From: Russula earlei
Lineage: Eukaryota; Basidiomycota; Agaricomycetes; Russulales; Russulaceae
Length of the DNA: 60,303 bases
Reading direction: 5' to 3'
Assembly: GCA_025769875.1 (NCBI GenBank)
Contig: JAGFNK010000324.1
Coordinates: 1 to 60,303 of the forward strand
In this document: positions 45,465 to 54,784 of the stretch, in pieces
How positions within the stretch are numbered: the first letter of the stretch is position 1
How the letters are laid out: each line of letters begins with the position of its first letter
The notes under the pieces: generated by a model
What the model was told of the DNA's origin: nothing
Database searches by the model: none
Seen by the model: the letters and a program-made list of their open reading frames with translations, nothing else
Program-made: the position numbers and the translations under genes

Positions 45465-45961
45465 ACAACGATTTGCTATTTGATTTTAATGTTGACAAAG
45501 CAGCGAAAACGGTACTGATCACCCGGGAATTTAATGCCGGGCTTTCTTTGGTATGGGATGCTTTTACCAGGCCGGAACTACTGGACCAATGGGGAGCGCC
45601 CGCACCAATGCGCGCCAAAACTAAGTATATGGATTTCAAAGTTGGAGGGCAAAGATTTTATGCTATGATAAGCCCCGACGGACAAGAGCATTGGGCAATT
45701 CAGAGATATACATCCATTACGCCGAAAACAAATTTTAAAATGTATAATTCTTTTGCAGACAAAGACGAAAACCCCCAGTTGCCGGGTTCTGAATGGGATT
45801 ACATTTTCAGCGAACAAAATGGCAAAACAAAAGTGCGTATCACCATTTTTAATGAATCCCTTGCCCGCCTGGAGAAGATGATCGAAATGGGCTTCACCGA
45901 AGGATTCAGGATGTCAATGAACAATTTGGATAACCTCTTGGCAGCCTTATCGCAGAAATGA
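45461..45961 (+). CDS. SRPBCC (AHSA1-like) protein
   Basis: 166 aa. START-like hydrophobic-pocket fold: [32 protein letters not shown] at the start, [19 protein letters not shown] and a central strand set, and the closing helix [29 protein letters not shown]1-like proteins of this size bind small hydrophobic ligands; the individual role is unknown. Coupled to the ArsR-type regulator upstream, a pairing very common in bacteria. Confidence 0.88.
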   Translation: MNNDLLFDFNVDKAAKTVLITREFNAGLSLVWDAFTRPELLDQWGAPAPMRAKTKYMDFKVGGQRFYAMISPDGQEHWAIQRYTSITPKTNFKMYNSFADKDENPQLPGSEWDYIFSEQNGKTKVRITIFNESLARLEKMIEMGFTEGFRMSMNNLDNLLAALSQK

Positions 45962-46044
45962 TAAGAAGGAAATGGTCAATCACATTCACAACGGGAATGC
46001 TGAATAGCGTAAGCAGAGAAAATTAAAAACGTAAAAATAAAATC

Positions 46045-46473
46045 ATGAGAACAATCAATCCATGGATCAACTTCAATGGCAACGCCGAAGAAGCATTCAC
46101 CTTTTACAGATCCGTTTTTGGCGGAGAGTTCACAAAGATCATTCGCTTCAGGGATCTGTCGGGTCCTGAATTTGAGGTTCCGGAAAACGAAGCAAATAAA
46201 ATAATGCGCATTGGTTTACCGATCGGCAGGCACAATGTATTAATAGCCAATGATGTTCCGGAGTTTATGGGACGGGTAAATGAAAACGAAAACAGGTCTA
46301 AAATAGTGGTGAGCGCTGAAAGCCGTGAAGAAGCCGACAAAATATTTAACGGGTTATCAGCAGGAGGAGAGGTGGAAGGGCCCATGGGCGACAGTCCCTG
46401 GGGTACATACGCCGGAATGTTTAGAGACAAATATGGTATTGAATGGATTGTAGAATTTGACGCGAGCTTATAA
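46045..46473 (+). CDS. VOC family protein (PhnB/YdhR-like)
   Basis: 142 aa. INPWINFNGNAEEAFTFYRSVFGGEF is the characteristic start of PhnB-like VOC proteins, followed by the IGRHNVLIANDVPEF strand, SAGGEVEGPMGDSPWGTYAGMFRDKYGIEWIVEFD at the end. The function of this subgroup is not known with certainty; old annotations as a 3-demethylubiquinone methyltransferase are unreliable. 83 bases after the SRPBCC gene and in the same direction; it may share that operon. Confidence 0.85.
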   Translation: MRTINPWINFNGNAEEAFTFYRSVFGGEFTKIIRFRDLSGPEFEVPENEANKIMRIGLPIGRHNVLIANDVPEFMGRVNENENRSKIVVSAESREEADKIFNGLSAGGEVEGPMGDSPWGTYAGMFRDKYGIEWIVEFDASL

Positions 46474-46609
46474 CGGGTAAGTTTAAAATAATAAACCAAT
46501 TATGGATGGGAGATATTTCATATACCCGCCATCATTCATTTTTTTGTCCTTTTTAAAAAGAAAAAGCGCTAATTTTCCTTTTGTTTAGCCAATTAAACCC
46601 CCTGATTGC

Positions 46610-47218
46610 TTGGTAGTACAAAAACCAGATAATGAGCTATTGCTTGTACGTCAGATGCAAGCCGGCAGCGAAGAAGCCTTCACTACTTTGTATAGGTATT
46701 ACAGTCCCCGTCTCTATATGAATATCCTGCAGATGGTGCGCGACACAGAAATAGCAGAAGAGCTGGTACAGGAATTATTTACACGTATCTGGCTCAAAAG
46801 AACAAGTATTGGCATAGCAGAAAACTTTACAGGCTATATGTACCGCATAGCCCAAAACCTCGCACACGATTATTTTAGAAAAATCAAGAACGACCGCCGC
46901 CTGCTGGAAAAATTCCGCCTGCTGGCAGAAGAAAATTATAAACATATAGAAGAAACCGTAGGCTACAACGAATCTGCCGCCATTCTAAAACAGGCGATTG
47001 ACCATCTCTCACCCCAGCAACGCAAAGTGTATCATTTTGTAAGAGAAGAAGGATACACCTATAAGCAGGCAGCAGAAAAAATGGGCATATCCCCCCAAAC
47101 CGTTAAGGAATACCTGGTAGCCACTACCAAATCCATCCGGAAAAACATGCTCAACCACCTGGATGGGGATACTATTTTACTGCTCCTCTTAATGACTGCT
47201 TTTACCAATAATAAGTAA
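46610..47218 (+). CDS. ECF-type RNA polymerase sigma-70 factor
   Basis: 202 aa starting at TTG 46610, as the frame has a stop (TAG 46586-46588) shortly upstream and no ATG. Region 2: EEAFTTLYRYYSPRLYMNILQMVRDTEIAEELVQELFTRIWLKR. Region 4 HTH: LSPQQRKVYHFVREEGYTYKQAAEKMGISPQTVKEYLVATTKSIRKNM. This is the Bacteroidota extracytoplasmic type paired with a FecR-like anti-sigma and an STN-bearing SusC, both encoded next. It turns on the downstream PUL when the transporter signals (family knowledge). Confidence 0.9.
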   Translation: MVVQKPDNELLLVRQMQAGSEEAFTTLYRYYSPRLYMNILQMVRDTEIAEELVQELFTRIWLKRTSIGIAENFTGYMYRIAQNLAHDYFRKIKNDRRLLEKFRLLAEENYKHIEETVGYNESAAILKQAIDHLSPQQRKVYHFVREEGYTYKQAAEKMGISPQTVKEYLVATTKSIRKNMLNHLDGDTILLLLLMTAFTNNK

Positions 47219-47302
47219 ACAAGCTGTTAATTTTTTTTTATTTTATTCCCCCCATTTCATTTTCCCAACCGTTCCGGTAAAAACAAATTGCCAGTTGTGA
47301 AA

Positions 47303-48496
47303 ATGACTCCCGAACAATATAGTCAGTTGTTCCGTCAGTTACTGAACGGAAAATTATCTCCCAAAGACACCCAGGCATTGGTTGAATGGTTGGGCAACAA
47401 TGAATTAGACCCCGTTGCTGCAGAAGCAATCATGCAGCAGCTACAACAATCTGTTCCCGCCGAACAAATAGACCCTGCACTAATAGCAAGGCTCGAAAGT
47501 AAATTGTCCGTTATACTGGTACAGAAAAAACAAGCCCCCGTTGTTGCGCTGTTTAATAAAAAATGGATGCGCTATGCAGCCATACTGATTGTAATGCTCG
47601 CCGGTGCACTGGTTTATTTACAGTACCATAATAAACCACAACAAATACTCGCCCGGGTAAATACACTACCTGCAAAGAACGATATAACCCCCGGCAAGGA
47701 GGGTGCCATCCTAACATTAGACGGTGGCGGCACAGTAGTATTAGACAGCATGGGTAACGGCTTTGTAGCAGACCAGGATGGTTCCAGGATATCCTTAAAA
47801 AACGGGCAATTGGTATATGACGCCAATGGCGTAAACGCCGGTAAAATAGCCTACAATACCATGTCAACCCCCAAAGGCAGGCAGTTCCGGGTAACGCTGC
47901 CCGATGGTACCCAGGTTTGGTTAAATGCAGCCTCCTCGCTACGCTATCCTACTGCATTTGTGGGCAAAGACAGGAGGGTAGAAATTACCGGCGAAGCCTA
48001 TTTTGAAGTAGCTAAAGATCCAACCAGGCCCTTTCACGTAAAAATAAATGGCAAAACAGAAGTGGAAGTATTAGGCACTCACTTCAACATCAATGCTTAT
48101 CAAAATGAAGAAAGTATCAATACTACTTTATTGGAAGGCTCCGTAAAGGTTCACAACGGTAATCAAAAAACGGTGATTAAACCCGGGCAGCAGGCACAGG
48201 TGGCCAATACAATTGCCGCGACAGGCATAATAAAAGTGAACGACAATGTGGATATAGACAGGGTAATGGCCTGGAAGAATGGTGTATTCGACTTTAACGA
48301 TGCAACGCTGGTAGAAGTAATGAAGCAGCTCGAACGCTGGTACGATATAGAGGTGGTATACGAAAAAGGAGTGCCCCCATTTGAGTTTGTAGGTAAAATG
48401 CAAAAGAACCTGTCATTATCAGAAGTGTTACGCGGGTTGGAAGTGTCTAAAGTGCACTTCAGAACAGAAGACAGAAAGTTAATAGTACTGCCTTAA
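47303..48496 (+). CDS. FecR family anti-sigma factor
   Basis: About 397 aa from ATG 47303 (MTPEQYSQLFRQLLNG); an in-frame TTG 15 bases earlier is less likely. The N-terminal helical part binds the sigma factor. One transmembrane segment (RYAAILIVMLAGALVYLQY) crosses the inner membrane. The periplasmic FecR domain is STPKGRQFRVTLPDGTQVWLNAASSLRYPTAF...GEAYFEVAKDPTRPFHVKINGKTEVEVLGTHFNINAY. A C-terminal DUF4974 domain (FDFNDATLVEVMKQLERWYDIEVVYE) contacts the STN domain of the partner transporter. Placement between sigma and SusC is canonical. Confidence 0.93.
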   Translation: MTPEQYSQLFRQLLNGKLSPKDTQALVEWLGNNELDPVAAEAIMQQLQQSVPAEQIDPALIARLESKLSVILVQKKQAPVVALFNKKWMRYAAILIVMLAGALVYLQYHNKPQQILARVNTLPAKNDITPGKEGAILTLDGGGTVVLDSMGNGFVADQDGSRISLKNGQLVYDANGVNAGKIAYNTMSTPKGRQFRVTLPDGTQVWLNAASSLRYPTAFVGKDRRVEITGEAYFEVAKDPTRPFHVKINGKTEVEVLGTHFNINAYQNEESINTTLLEGSVKVHNGNQKTVIKPGQQAQVANTIAATGIIKVNDNVDIDRVMAWKNGVFDFNDATLVEVMKQLERWYDIEVVYEKGVPPFEFVGKMQKNLSLSEVLRGLEVSKVHFRTEDRKLIVLP

Positions 48497-48623
48497 AGAA
48501 TATCCTATACCTGACCCGTATAAAAAACCGCCGGGACTGCCATCCGGGCGGCGAATAGTTCAGGTCAGACAAACATAGAGTTAGAGACAACTTTTATTTA
48601 TTTAACCAAACCAAAGCTAAGTT

Positions 48624-51600
48624 ATGCAAAAAACTGCTCTTTGTAACCGGAATGCCGTGGCCTTTTTCGACGCAGTTACATTCTCTGGTCTCCCGCAGAA
48701 GAGATCGCCCCAGCATAAACGGTTATTCACAAAAATGCTGTTAATTATGAGGCTCACTACTCTTTTCCTGGTTTTGGGTTTGCTAAATGCAAACGCAAAC
48801 GGTTTTTCACAAATCATTACGTACTCCGGCAAAGACGTAGCAATTACCAAATTGTTCACCGTTATTGAAAAGCAAACGGGGTACACGGTATTTGCCAATA
48901 AAGGCTTATTACGTGCTACCAAACCGGTAAATGTATCGGTAACAGGCGCACCGCTGGAACAATTCCTCGAGTTGATCTTTAAAGACCAGCCGGTTGGATA
49001 TGAAATAAATGATAAAACCATTTTTATTAAAGAAAAGGCAGCAGCGCCACTTGCTGTAGCCAATAGAATACAACCCGCTGCAGCTGAAAAGCCCCCGATA
49101 CAAATTACGGGTATGGTAACAGGTGCCGATAAAACGCCACTGGCCGGTGCCTCTGTATCTGTTAAAGGCGTTGCCGGTAGCGGTACCGTTACTAAAGAAG
49201 ATGGCCAGTTTGTGATTAATGCAGAACCCAACCAGGTATTGGTAATAAGCTATGTGGGTTATGTAACACAGGAACTGGCTCTGAATGGCCGTACACATAT
49301 TACCGTGGTTTTAAAGATTGCTGAAAAAGAAATTGACGAAGTGGTAGTAACCGCTTTAGGTATTAAAAAACAAGCCAGGGCAGTGGCGTATAATGTGCAG
49401 GAAATAAATGGCGATGAAGTAAACAGGGTAAAAGATGCCAATTTTGTAAACAGCCTCGCCGGTAAAGTAGCAGGCGCAACCATCAACAGCTCCTCTGCAG
49501 GTGCAGGTAGCTCTACCCGCGTTATACTGCGTGGTGTAAAATCGATTAGTGGTAATAACAATGCCCTCTATGTAATAGATGGTATCCCAATGCCCAATAC
49601 GATCCGTGGCCAGGCAGAAGATATTTATTCCGGGGCAGGCCAAACAGGCGATTTTATTTCAAACCTCAATCCGGAAGACATTGAAAGTATTTCTGTATTG
49701 AGTGGCCCCTCCGCCGCAGCCTTATACGGTAGTGCCGCTGCCAATGGCGTAGTAATGATCACCACTAAAAAAGGACAAAAGAATAGAACAGATGTTAGCG
49801 TAACGAATTCTACCATGTATTCTAATCCATTGCTGCTGCCTAAGTTCCAAAACACGTATGGCCAATCAGATATAGGCAGTTACTATAGCTGGGGCGACAA
49901 ATTGAAAACACCTTCCACCTATCGCCCGGCAGACTTTTTCCAAACGGGTATGAATAATACTACTGCAGTTACACTCTCAACGGGTTCAGAAAGAAGCCAG
50001 ACTTATGTTTCTTTTGGTAATGTTTCAGCCAACGGCATCATTCCCAACAATAACTACAGCCGCTTCAACTTTACTGCCCGTAACACTTCCACCTTCCTCG
50101 ATGGTAAAATGACGCTTGACCTTGGGTTTATGGCAAGCCTGGTAGAAGAACAGAATATGATTTCCCAGGGCCAATACTTCAATCCCCTGGTAGCCGTATA
50201 CCTGTTTCCTCCCGGTGATGATTTTAACAGGGTAAAAGCGTACGAGCGTTACAACGCTTCCCGGAACCTGATGACGCAGTTCTGGCCTTATGGCGATAAC
50301 GGGTTGCTGATGCAAAACCCATACTGGGTTACCCAACAAAACCTCTTCCCCAACAAGAAAGAGCGTTACATGACCAATATGGGGTTAAAGTATAACATCA
50401 ATAGCTGGCTAAACCTCTCAGGCCGTTTAAAGATGGATAAGAACAATGAAAAGGATGAAAAGAAATTTGCAGCCTCTACCAATACATTGTTTGCATCCAA
50501 TAACGGGTATTACTCACTCAATTCATTGGATACACGCCAGGTATACGGCGATGCCTTGCTTGGTATCAACAAAACCTGGGCTAACACATTTAATTTATCA
50601 GCCAACCTCGGAGGTTCTATTGAAGATGTGCTCTACAACCAATATTTATATGGTGGCAAACTGGTGGGCGTAGCCAATTTATATACCTATGCCAACGTAG
50701 ACAGAACAACAGCTGATATCTCTCAAACAGGTTACCACAAACAAAAACAATCTGTTTTCGGTAGCGCTCAATTTGGGTACAAAAACAAGGTTTACCTGGA
50801 TGTATCTGCCCGTAATGACTGGGCTTCCACATTGGCAGAATCCGGTAGTGAATCTTTCTTCTATCCGTCAGTTGGCCTATCAGGCATCCTTACTGATCTC
50901 ATTCATGGTATTAAATCAGATAAGCTCACTTACTTAAAAGTTCGCGCCTCTTACTCGCAGGTAGGTAATGAGCCCGATCCATTCTTAACCATTCCTACCT
51001 ATGCATTGTCAAACGGTTACCCCGTAACACAAACGGTTTTGCCTAACCCCGATTTAAAACCGGAGTTAACCAAGTCAATGGAAGTAGGCTTGAACGCTAT
51101 ACTGTTTAAAGGCGCTTTAAAAATTGATGCCACTGCTTACAGCTCACGCACCTACAACCAGTTCTTTCAACCAACGCTATCTTCTGCATCAGGTTATACC
51201 AGTGTTATTGTAAATGCAGGGCGTGTGGATAACAAGGGTATAGAAGCAACCATGAGATATTCTCACAGCTTCCGTAAGCTAAGCTGGAGCTCCTACCTTA
51301 CTTACTCACTCAATAGAAATAAGATAGTACAACTGTTACCCGGCTGGACCAACCCTATTACAGGTGAAGTGGTATCCTTACACCAGTTAGATATGAGTGG
51401 TACAGGCAGCTATAAAATGACCTTGAAAGAAGGCGGTTCTATGGGTGATATTTATGTAAATACGCTAAGGGTGGATGAACACGGCGCTATTTATGTTGAT
51501 CCCGCCTCTCATGATGTAATAGCAGAACCCAACACATTTGTATATGCAGGTAACAATAACCCGTTGTATACTGCCGGTTGGGGTAATGATTTTAAATGGA

Positions 51601-52061
51601 AGGGCATCAGCCTCAACTTCCTGTTTACTGCACGCGTAGGTGGCATAGTAGTATCACATACACAAGCTATTATGGACGCGTTTGGTGTATCAAAAGCTTC
51701 TGCTGATGCTCGCGACCAGGGTGGCGCTTTGGTAAATGGCTACCGCGTACCTGCTAAGGATTACTATTCAATAGTAGGAGCCGGCGCATCCGGTGGTATT
51801 GCTTCTATGTATGTGTATGATGCAACCAATGTACGATTAGCCGAATTAAGTGTGGGATATGATATTCCTGTTAAAAAATGGAACAAGTATATAAAAGGAG
51901 CCAATGTTTCTTTCATTGGCCACAACTTATTCCTCCTGTATAATAAGGCACCGTTCGATCCTGAATTAACGGCCAATACGCAAACCTATTTCCAGGGCAT
52001 CGACTATTTTATGATGCCAAGCCTGCGTTCATTAGGCTTTGCAGTAAAACTTAATTTCTGA
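48624..52061 (+). CDS. SusC/RagA TonB-linked transporter with STN signalling domain
   Basis: 1145 aa with a long pre-signal extension before the hydrophobic stretch MLLIMRLTTLFLVLGLLNANANG. An alternative ATG at 48735 would give a conventional signal peptide. Then come the STN domain (IITYSGKDVAITKLFTVIEKQTGYTVFANKG...NVSVTGAPLEQFLELIF), a carboxypeptidase-like domain (ITGMVTGADKTPLAGASVSVKG), a TonB box (EIDEVVVTALGIKKQARAVAY) and the plug (VILRGVKSISGNNNALYVIDGIPMP...ISVLSGPSAAALYGSAAANGV). The barrel ends SLRSLGFAVKLNF. The STN domain communicates with the FecR protein encoded just before. With the GH18 and GH35 genes downstream, it likely imports N-glycan fragments (inference). Confidence 0.95.
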   Translation: MQKTALCNRNAVAFFDAVTFSGLPQKRSPQHKRLFTKMLLIMRLTTLFLVLGLLNANANGFSQIITYSGKDVAITKLFTVIEKQTGYTVFANKGLLRATKPVNVSVTGAPLEQFLELIFKDQPVGYEINDKTIFIKEKAAAPLAVANRIQPAAAEKPPIQITGMVTGADKTPLAGASVSVKGVAGSGTVTKEDGQFVINAEPNQVLVISYVGYVTQELALNGRTHITVVLKIAEKEIDEVVVTALGIKKQARAVAYNVQEINGDEVNRVKDANFVNSLAGKVAGATINSSSAGAGSSTRVILRGVKSISGNNNALYVIDGIPMPNTIRGQAEDIYSGAGQTGDFISNLNPEDIESISVLSGPSAAALYGSAAANGVVMITTKKGQKNRTDVSVTNSTMYSNPLLLPKFQNTYGQSDIGSYYSWGDKLKTPSTYRPADFFQTGMNNTTAVTLSTGSERSQTYVSFGNVSANGIIPNNNYSRFNFTARNTSTFLDGKMTLDLGFMASLVEEQNMISQGQYFNPLVAVYLFPPGDDFNRVKAYERYNASRNLMTQFWPYGDNGLLMQNPYWVTQQNLFPNKKERYMTNMGLKYNINSWLNLSGRLKMDKNNEKDEKKFAASTNTLFASNNGYYSLNSLDTRQVYGDALLGINKTWANTFNLSANLGGSIEDVLYNQYLYGGKLVGVANLYTYANVDRTTADISQTGYHKQKQSVFGSAQFGYKNKVYLDVSARNDWASTLAESGSESFFYPSVGLSGILTDLIHGIKSDKLTYLKVRASYSQVGNEPDPFLTIPTYALSNGYPVTQTVLPNPDLKPELTKSMEVGLNAILFKGALKIDATAYSSRTYNQFFQPTLSSASGYTSVIVNAGRVDNKGIEATMRYSHSFRKLSWSSYLTYSLNRNKIVQLLPGWTNPITGEVVSLHQLDMSGTGSYKMTLKEGGSMGDIYVNTLRVDEHGAIYVDPASHDVIAEPNTFVYAGNNNPLYTAGWGNDFKWKGISLNFLFTARVGGIVVSHTQAIMDAFGVSKASADARDQGGALVNGYRVPAKDYYSIVGAGASGGIASMYVYDATNVRLAELSVGYDIPVKKWNKYIKGANVSFIGHNLFLLYNKAPFDPELTANTQTYFQGIDYFMMPSLRSLGFAVKLNF

Positions 52062-52080
52062 TAACTAATTAATTATTGTT

Positions 52081-53700
52081 ATGCTAACAGGTAAAATAAC
52101 TTTTAAGAAAAACCTTGCACTGCTAAGTGTATCGGCAATGGTCATGTGTGCTGCCTGTACCAAAGGTTTTGAATCAATGAATACAAATCCCAACCAGGCA
52201 ACAGAAGCGATGATGGCCACCGATAACCTGAAAACCGGTGCCTTCTTTTCACAGATGGAACGCAATGTTGTTTTATTTAAAGATGGTACCAACCTTTCCA
52301 GTGACTACCAGGTGTCACAGGGTTTAACCAGCGATGTATATTCCGGCTTTGTAGCGCCAACAGGTACCTGGTATGGAGGCGTGCACAATGGTTCCTATTA
52401 CTTCATCCTTCCCTGGATCGAAAGAACCTTTACATCAGGCTTTGCTTCTGTAATGCCAGCCTGGCAAGCCATCAAAACAGCGTCAGATGAACAGGGACTT
52501 CCTCAGGTAACAGCGTTGGCAACGATTGTAAAAGTAGAAGGCATGCACAGGGTAACAGATGCTTACGGCCCCATACCCTATAATAATTATGGTAGTGGTA
52601 CTTTACAAAATGCCTATAGCGCACAACAGGATGTGTACACAAAATTCTTTACTGAGCTCGACTCAGCCATTAATGTGTTAACACCTTTTGCACAAGGCAA
52701 TCCCAATGCAACCTTGCTGGCAAGCTATGATTTGATATATGGTGGCAATGTGGTTAGCTGGATAAAATTTGCCAATACACTCAGGCTTCGCTTAGCCATG
52801 CGTATAGTATATGCCAATGCTGCGCTGGCACAGGCAGAAGCTGAAAAGTCAATAGCCAACCCTTATGGTGTTATCACAAGTGTAAACGATAGGGCGCAAA
52901 TACAACATGCTGCTATCACCTACTTCCATCCATTATATGAAATTGCCTATACATTCAACGCAGGGGAAGCCCGGATGAGCGCCTCTATGGATGCATACAT
53001 GAATGGTTATACAGACCCACGCCTGCCTGTTTATTTTACAAAGGCAAGCGATGGCAAATACCACGGTGTTCGCCAGGGTATTATCACTACCACCTGGACA
53101 CCCTATACCGCAGCTACTATTTCCAGTTTTAATATCAATACCAGTACCACTCCAATCGTTTGGATGACTGCCGCTGAATCCTACTTTTTACGTGCAGAAG
53201 GCGCGCTACGCGGATGGAACATGGGTGGCTTGGCACAGGATTTTTACAACCAGGGTATTGCCGCTTCATTTGTTGAAAATGGTTTACAGGCAACGGATGC
53301 AGCTACTTATGCAGCAAACAATACAGCAGTTCCCGCAGCCTTTACAGATAACAGTGGCCAATCCGGCAACAACATAGCTGCCCCAAGTACCATAAAGATT
53401 GCATGGAGTACTACTGACCCAATGGAAACCAACCTCGAAAGGATCATCACGCAAAAATGGCTCGCCATATACCCTGATGGGCCTGAAGGATGGGCAGAAT
53501 TCCGCCGTACCGGTTATCCCAAACTGTTCCCGGTAGTGGTAAATAACAGCAATGGCACCATCAATACAGCCAAAGAGGTTCGCAGGATCCCTTTCCCACA
53601 ATCTGAATATAATAACAATGCCGTGGGCGTTAAATCAGGTGTTGGCCTTTTAGGTGGCTCTGATGGAGGCGGCACAACAGTATGGTGGGATAAAAGATAA
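52081..53700 (+). CDS. SusD/RagB family glycan-binding lipoprotein (SusD-like superfamily)
   Basis: 539 aa, intact. Lipobox near the start (LALLSVSAMVMCAAC). Of the SusD_2/SusD-like subtype: KGFESMNTNPNQATEAMMATDN at the start, TGDVY... replaced here by LTSDVYSGFVAPTGTW, WQAIKTASDEQGLPQVTALATIVKVEGMHRVTDAYGPIPYNNYG, WIKFANTLRLRLAMRIVYANAALAQAEAEKSI and a terminal ERIITQKWLAIYPDGPEGWAEFRRTGYP. It binds glycans at the outer face with the SusC encoded 20 bases upstream. The subtype is frequent in loci for host-type glycans and chitin-like substrates (recalled). Confidence 0.93.
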   Translation: MLTGKITFKKNLALLSVSAMVMCAACTKGFESMNTNPNQATEAMMATDNLKTGAFFSQMERNVVLFKDGTNLSSDYQVSQGLTSDVYSGFVAPTGTWYGGVHNGSYYFILPWIERTFTSGFASVMPAWQAIKTASDEQGLPQVTALATIVKVEGMHRVTDAYGPIPYNNYGSGTLQNAYSAQQDVYTKFFTELDSAINVLTPFAQGNPNATLLASYDLIYGGNVVSWIKFANTLRLRLAMRIVYANAALAQAEAEKSIANPYGVITSVNDRAQIQHAAITYFHPLYEIAYTFNAGEARMSASMDAYMNGYTDPRLPVYFTKASDGKYHGVRQGIITTTWTPYTAATISSFNINTSTTPIVWMTAAESYFLRAEGALRGWNMGGLAQDFYNQGIAASFVENGLQATDAATYAANNTAVPAAFTDNSGQSGNNIAAPSTIKIAWSTTDPMETNLERIITQKWLAIYPDGPEGWAEFRRTGYPKLFPVVVNNSNGTINTAKEVRRIPFPQSEYNNNAVGVKSGVGLLGGSDGGGTTVWWDKR

Positions 53701-53729
53701 AATAATTAATGGATTATAAACTAACTGAT

Positions 53730-54758
53730 ATGAAAATAGTATCTCTTTTGACGCTGCTAATAGGCCTGCTCTCGATAGTTGGTTGTCAAAAAGACCCCCA
53801 GGCAATGCAAATTCAAACGCCATATACGTATGACGACCAGTATTTTGCAAACCTAAGGGCATACAAACAAACCAATCACGAGCTTTTCTATGGTTACTAT
53901 GCCGCCTATGCTCCTATACAGGGAGCTACGGGGAATAAAGAATCCCCTTCCTGGGGAGAACGCATTATCGGGATTCCTGATAGTGTGGATGTGGTAAACC
54001 TATGGATGGGTATTCCTACAAAAGACTGGCAACCGCTGGCACTGGCTGATATGCAGTATTGCCAACAGAAAAAAGGTACCCGCTTTGTTTCACACCAGGA
54101 TGCCAGTAACATAGCGCAGTTTGTACGCGCCGCTGGTGATACAGTTACTATAAAAGATAGTGCCTCAATAGTAGCGTATGGCCAATATGTAGTTGACCTG
54201 GTAAATAACAATAACATTGATGGGGTAGACTTCGACTATGAACCCTCATCAGGTGTTTGGACCACTTCCAACAATTTTGTGATTTTAATAAAATACGTAG
54301 CACAGTTTTTTGGACCATTAGGAAAGAACCCTAATAAATTGTTGTGTATTGATTTTTACTCATCCAATCCACCTGTTGCAACCGGTCAATATGCAAGCTA
54401 CTTTGTTCGCCAGGCATACTCACAAGGCACAGGCGGCGTACAAAATGCTACCAACCTGCAGAGTTACTACAATGCCAATGCAGCAGCAGTTGCTCCGGGT
54501 AAATTTATTGTGCAGGAAAATTTTGGAGATTACTCGGCAATGGGTGGAACGCCATTCACAGAAGCAAACGGGAACACCTTAACAACCGATGGTACACAAA
54601 TGTACTCGTTGGAAGGCATGGCAAGATGGAACCCTACGCAAGGCAAGAAAGCCGGTTATGGCGCCTATTATTTTGACCGCGATTATTATTCAACTACAGG
54701 TATCCCTTACTATAATGTAAGGAGGTGTATACAAATAGTTAACCCTGCTGCACATTAA
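53730..54758 (+). CDS. GH18 endo-beta-N-acetylglucosaminidase-like lipoprotein
   Basis: 342 aa from ATG 53730, which places a proper lipoprotein signal (MKIVSLLTLLIGLLSIVGC) at the start; the frame also opens at 53709. GH18 motif NIDGVDFDYEPS with Asp-Gly-x-Asp-x-Asp-x-Glu complete, so the enzyme should be active, the final Glu being the acid. FYGYYAAYAPIQG is a barrel strand start and the C-terminal AGYGAYYFDRDY is another family block. The size and the neighbouring DUF1735 lipoproteins resemble the N-glycan PUL of Bacteroides thetaiotaomicron that encodes an endo-beta-N-acetylglucosaminidase acting on high-mannose chains. Chitinase activity is the alternative. Confidence 0.87.
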   Translation: MKIVSLLTLLIGLLSIVGCQKDPQAMQIQTPYTYDDQYFANLRAYKQTNHELFYGYYAAYAPIQGATGNKESPSWGERIIGIPDSVDVVNLWMGIPTKDWQPLALADMQYCQQKKGTRFVSHQDASNIAQFVRAAGDTVTIKDSASIVAYGQYVVDLVNNNNIDGVDFDYEPSSGVWTTSNNFVILIKYVAQFFGPLGKNPNKLLCIDFYSSNPPVATGQYASYFVRQAYSQGTGGVQNATNLQSYYNANAAAVAPGKFIVQENFGDYSAMGGTPFTEANGNTLTTDGTQMYSLEGMARWNPTQGKKAGYGAYYFDRDYYSTTGIPYYNVRRCIQIVNPAAH

Positions 54759-54784
54759 TACTAAAATCACAAAAAACCTGGTAT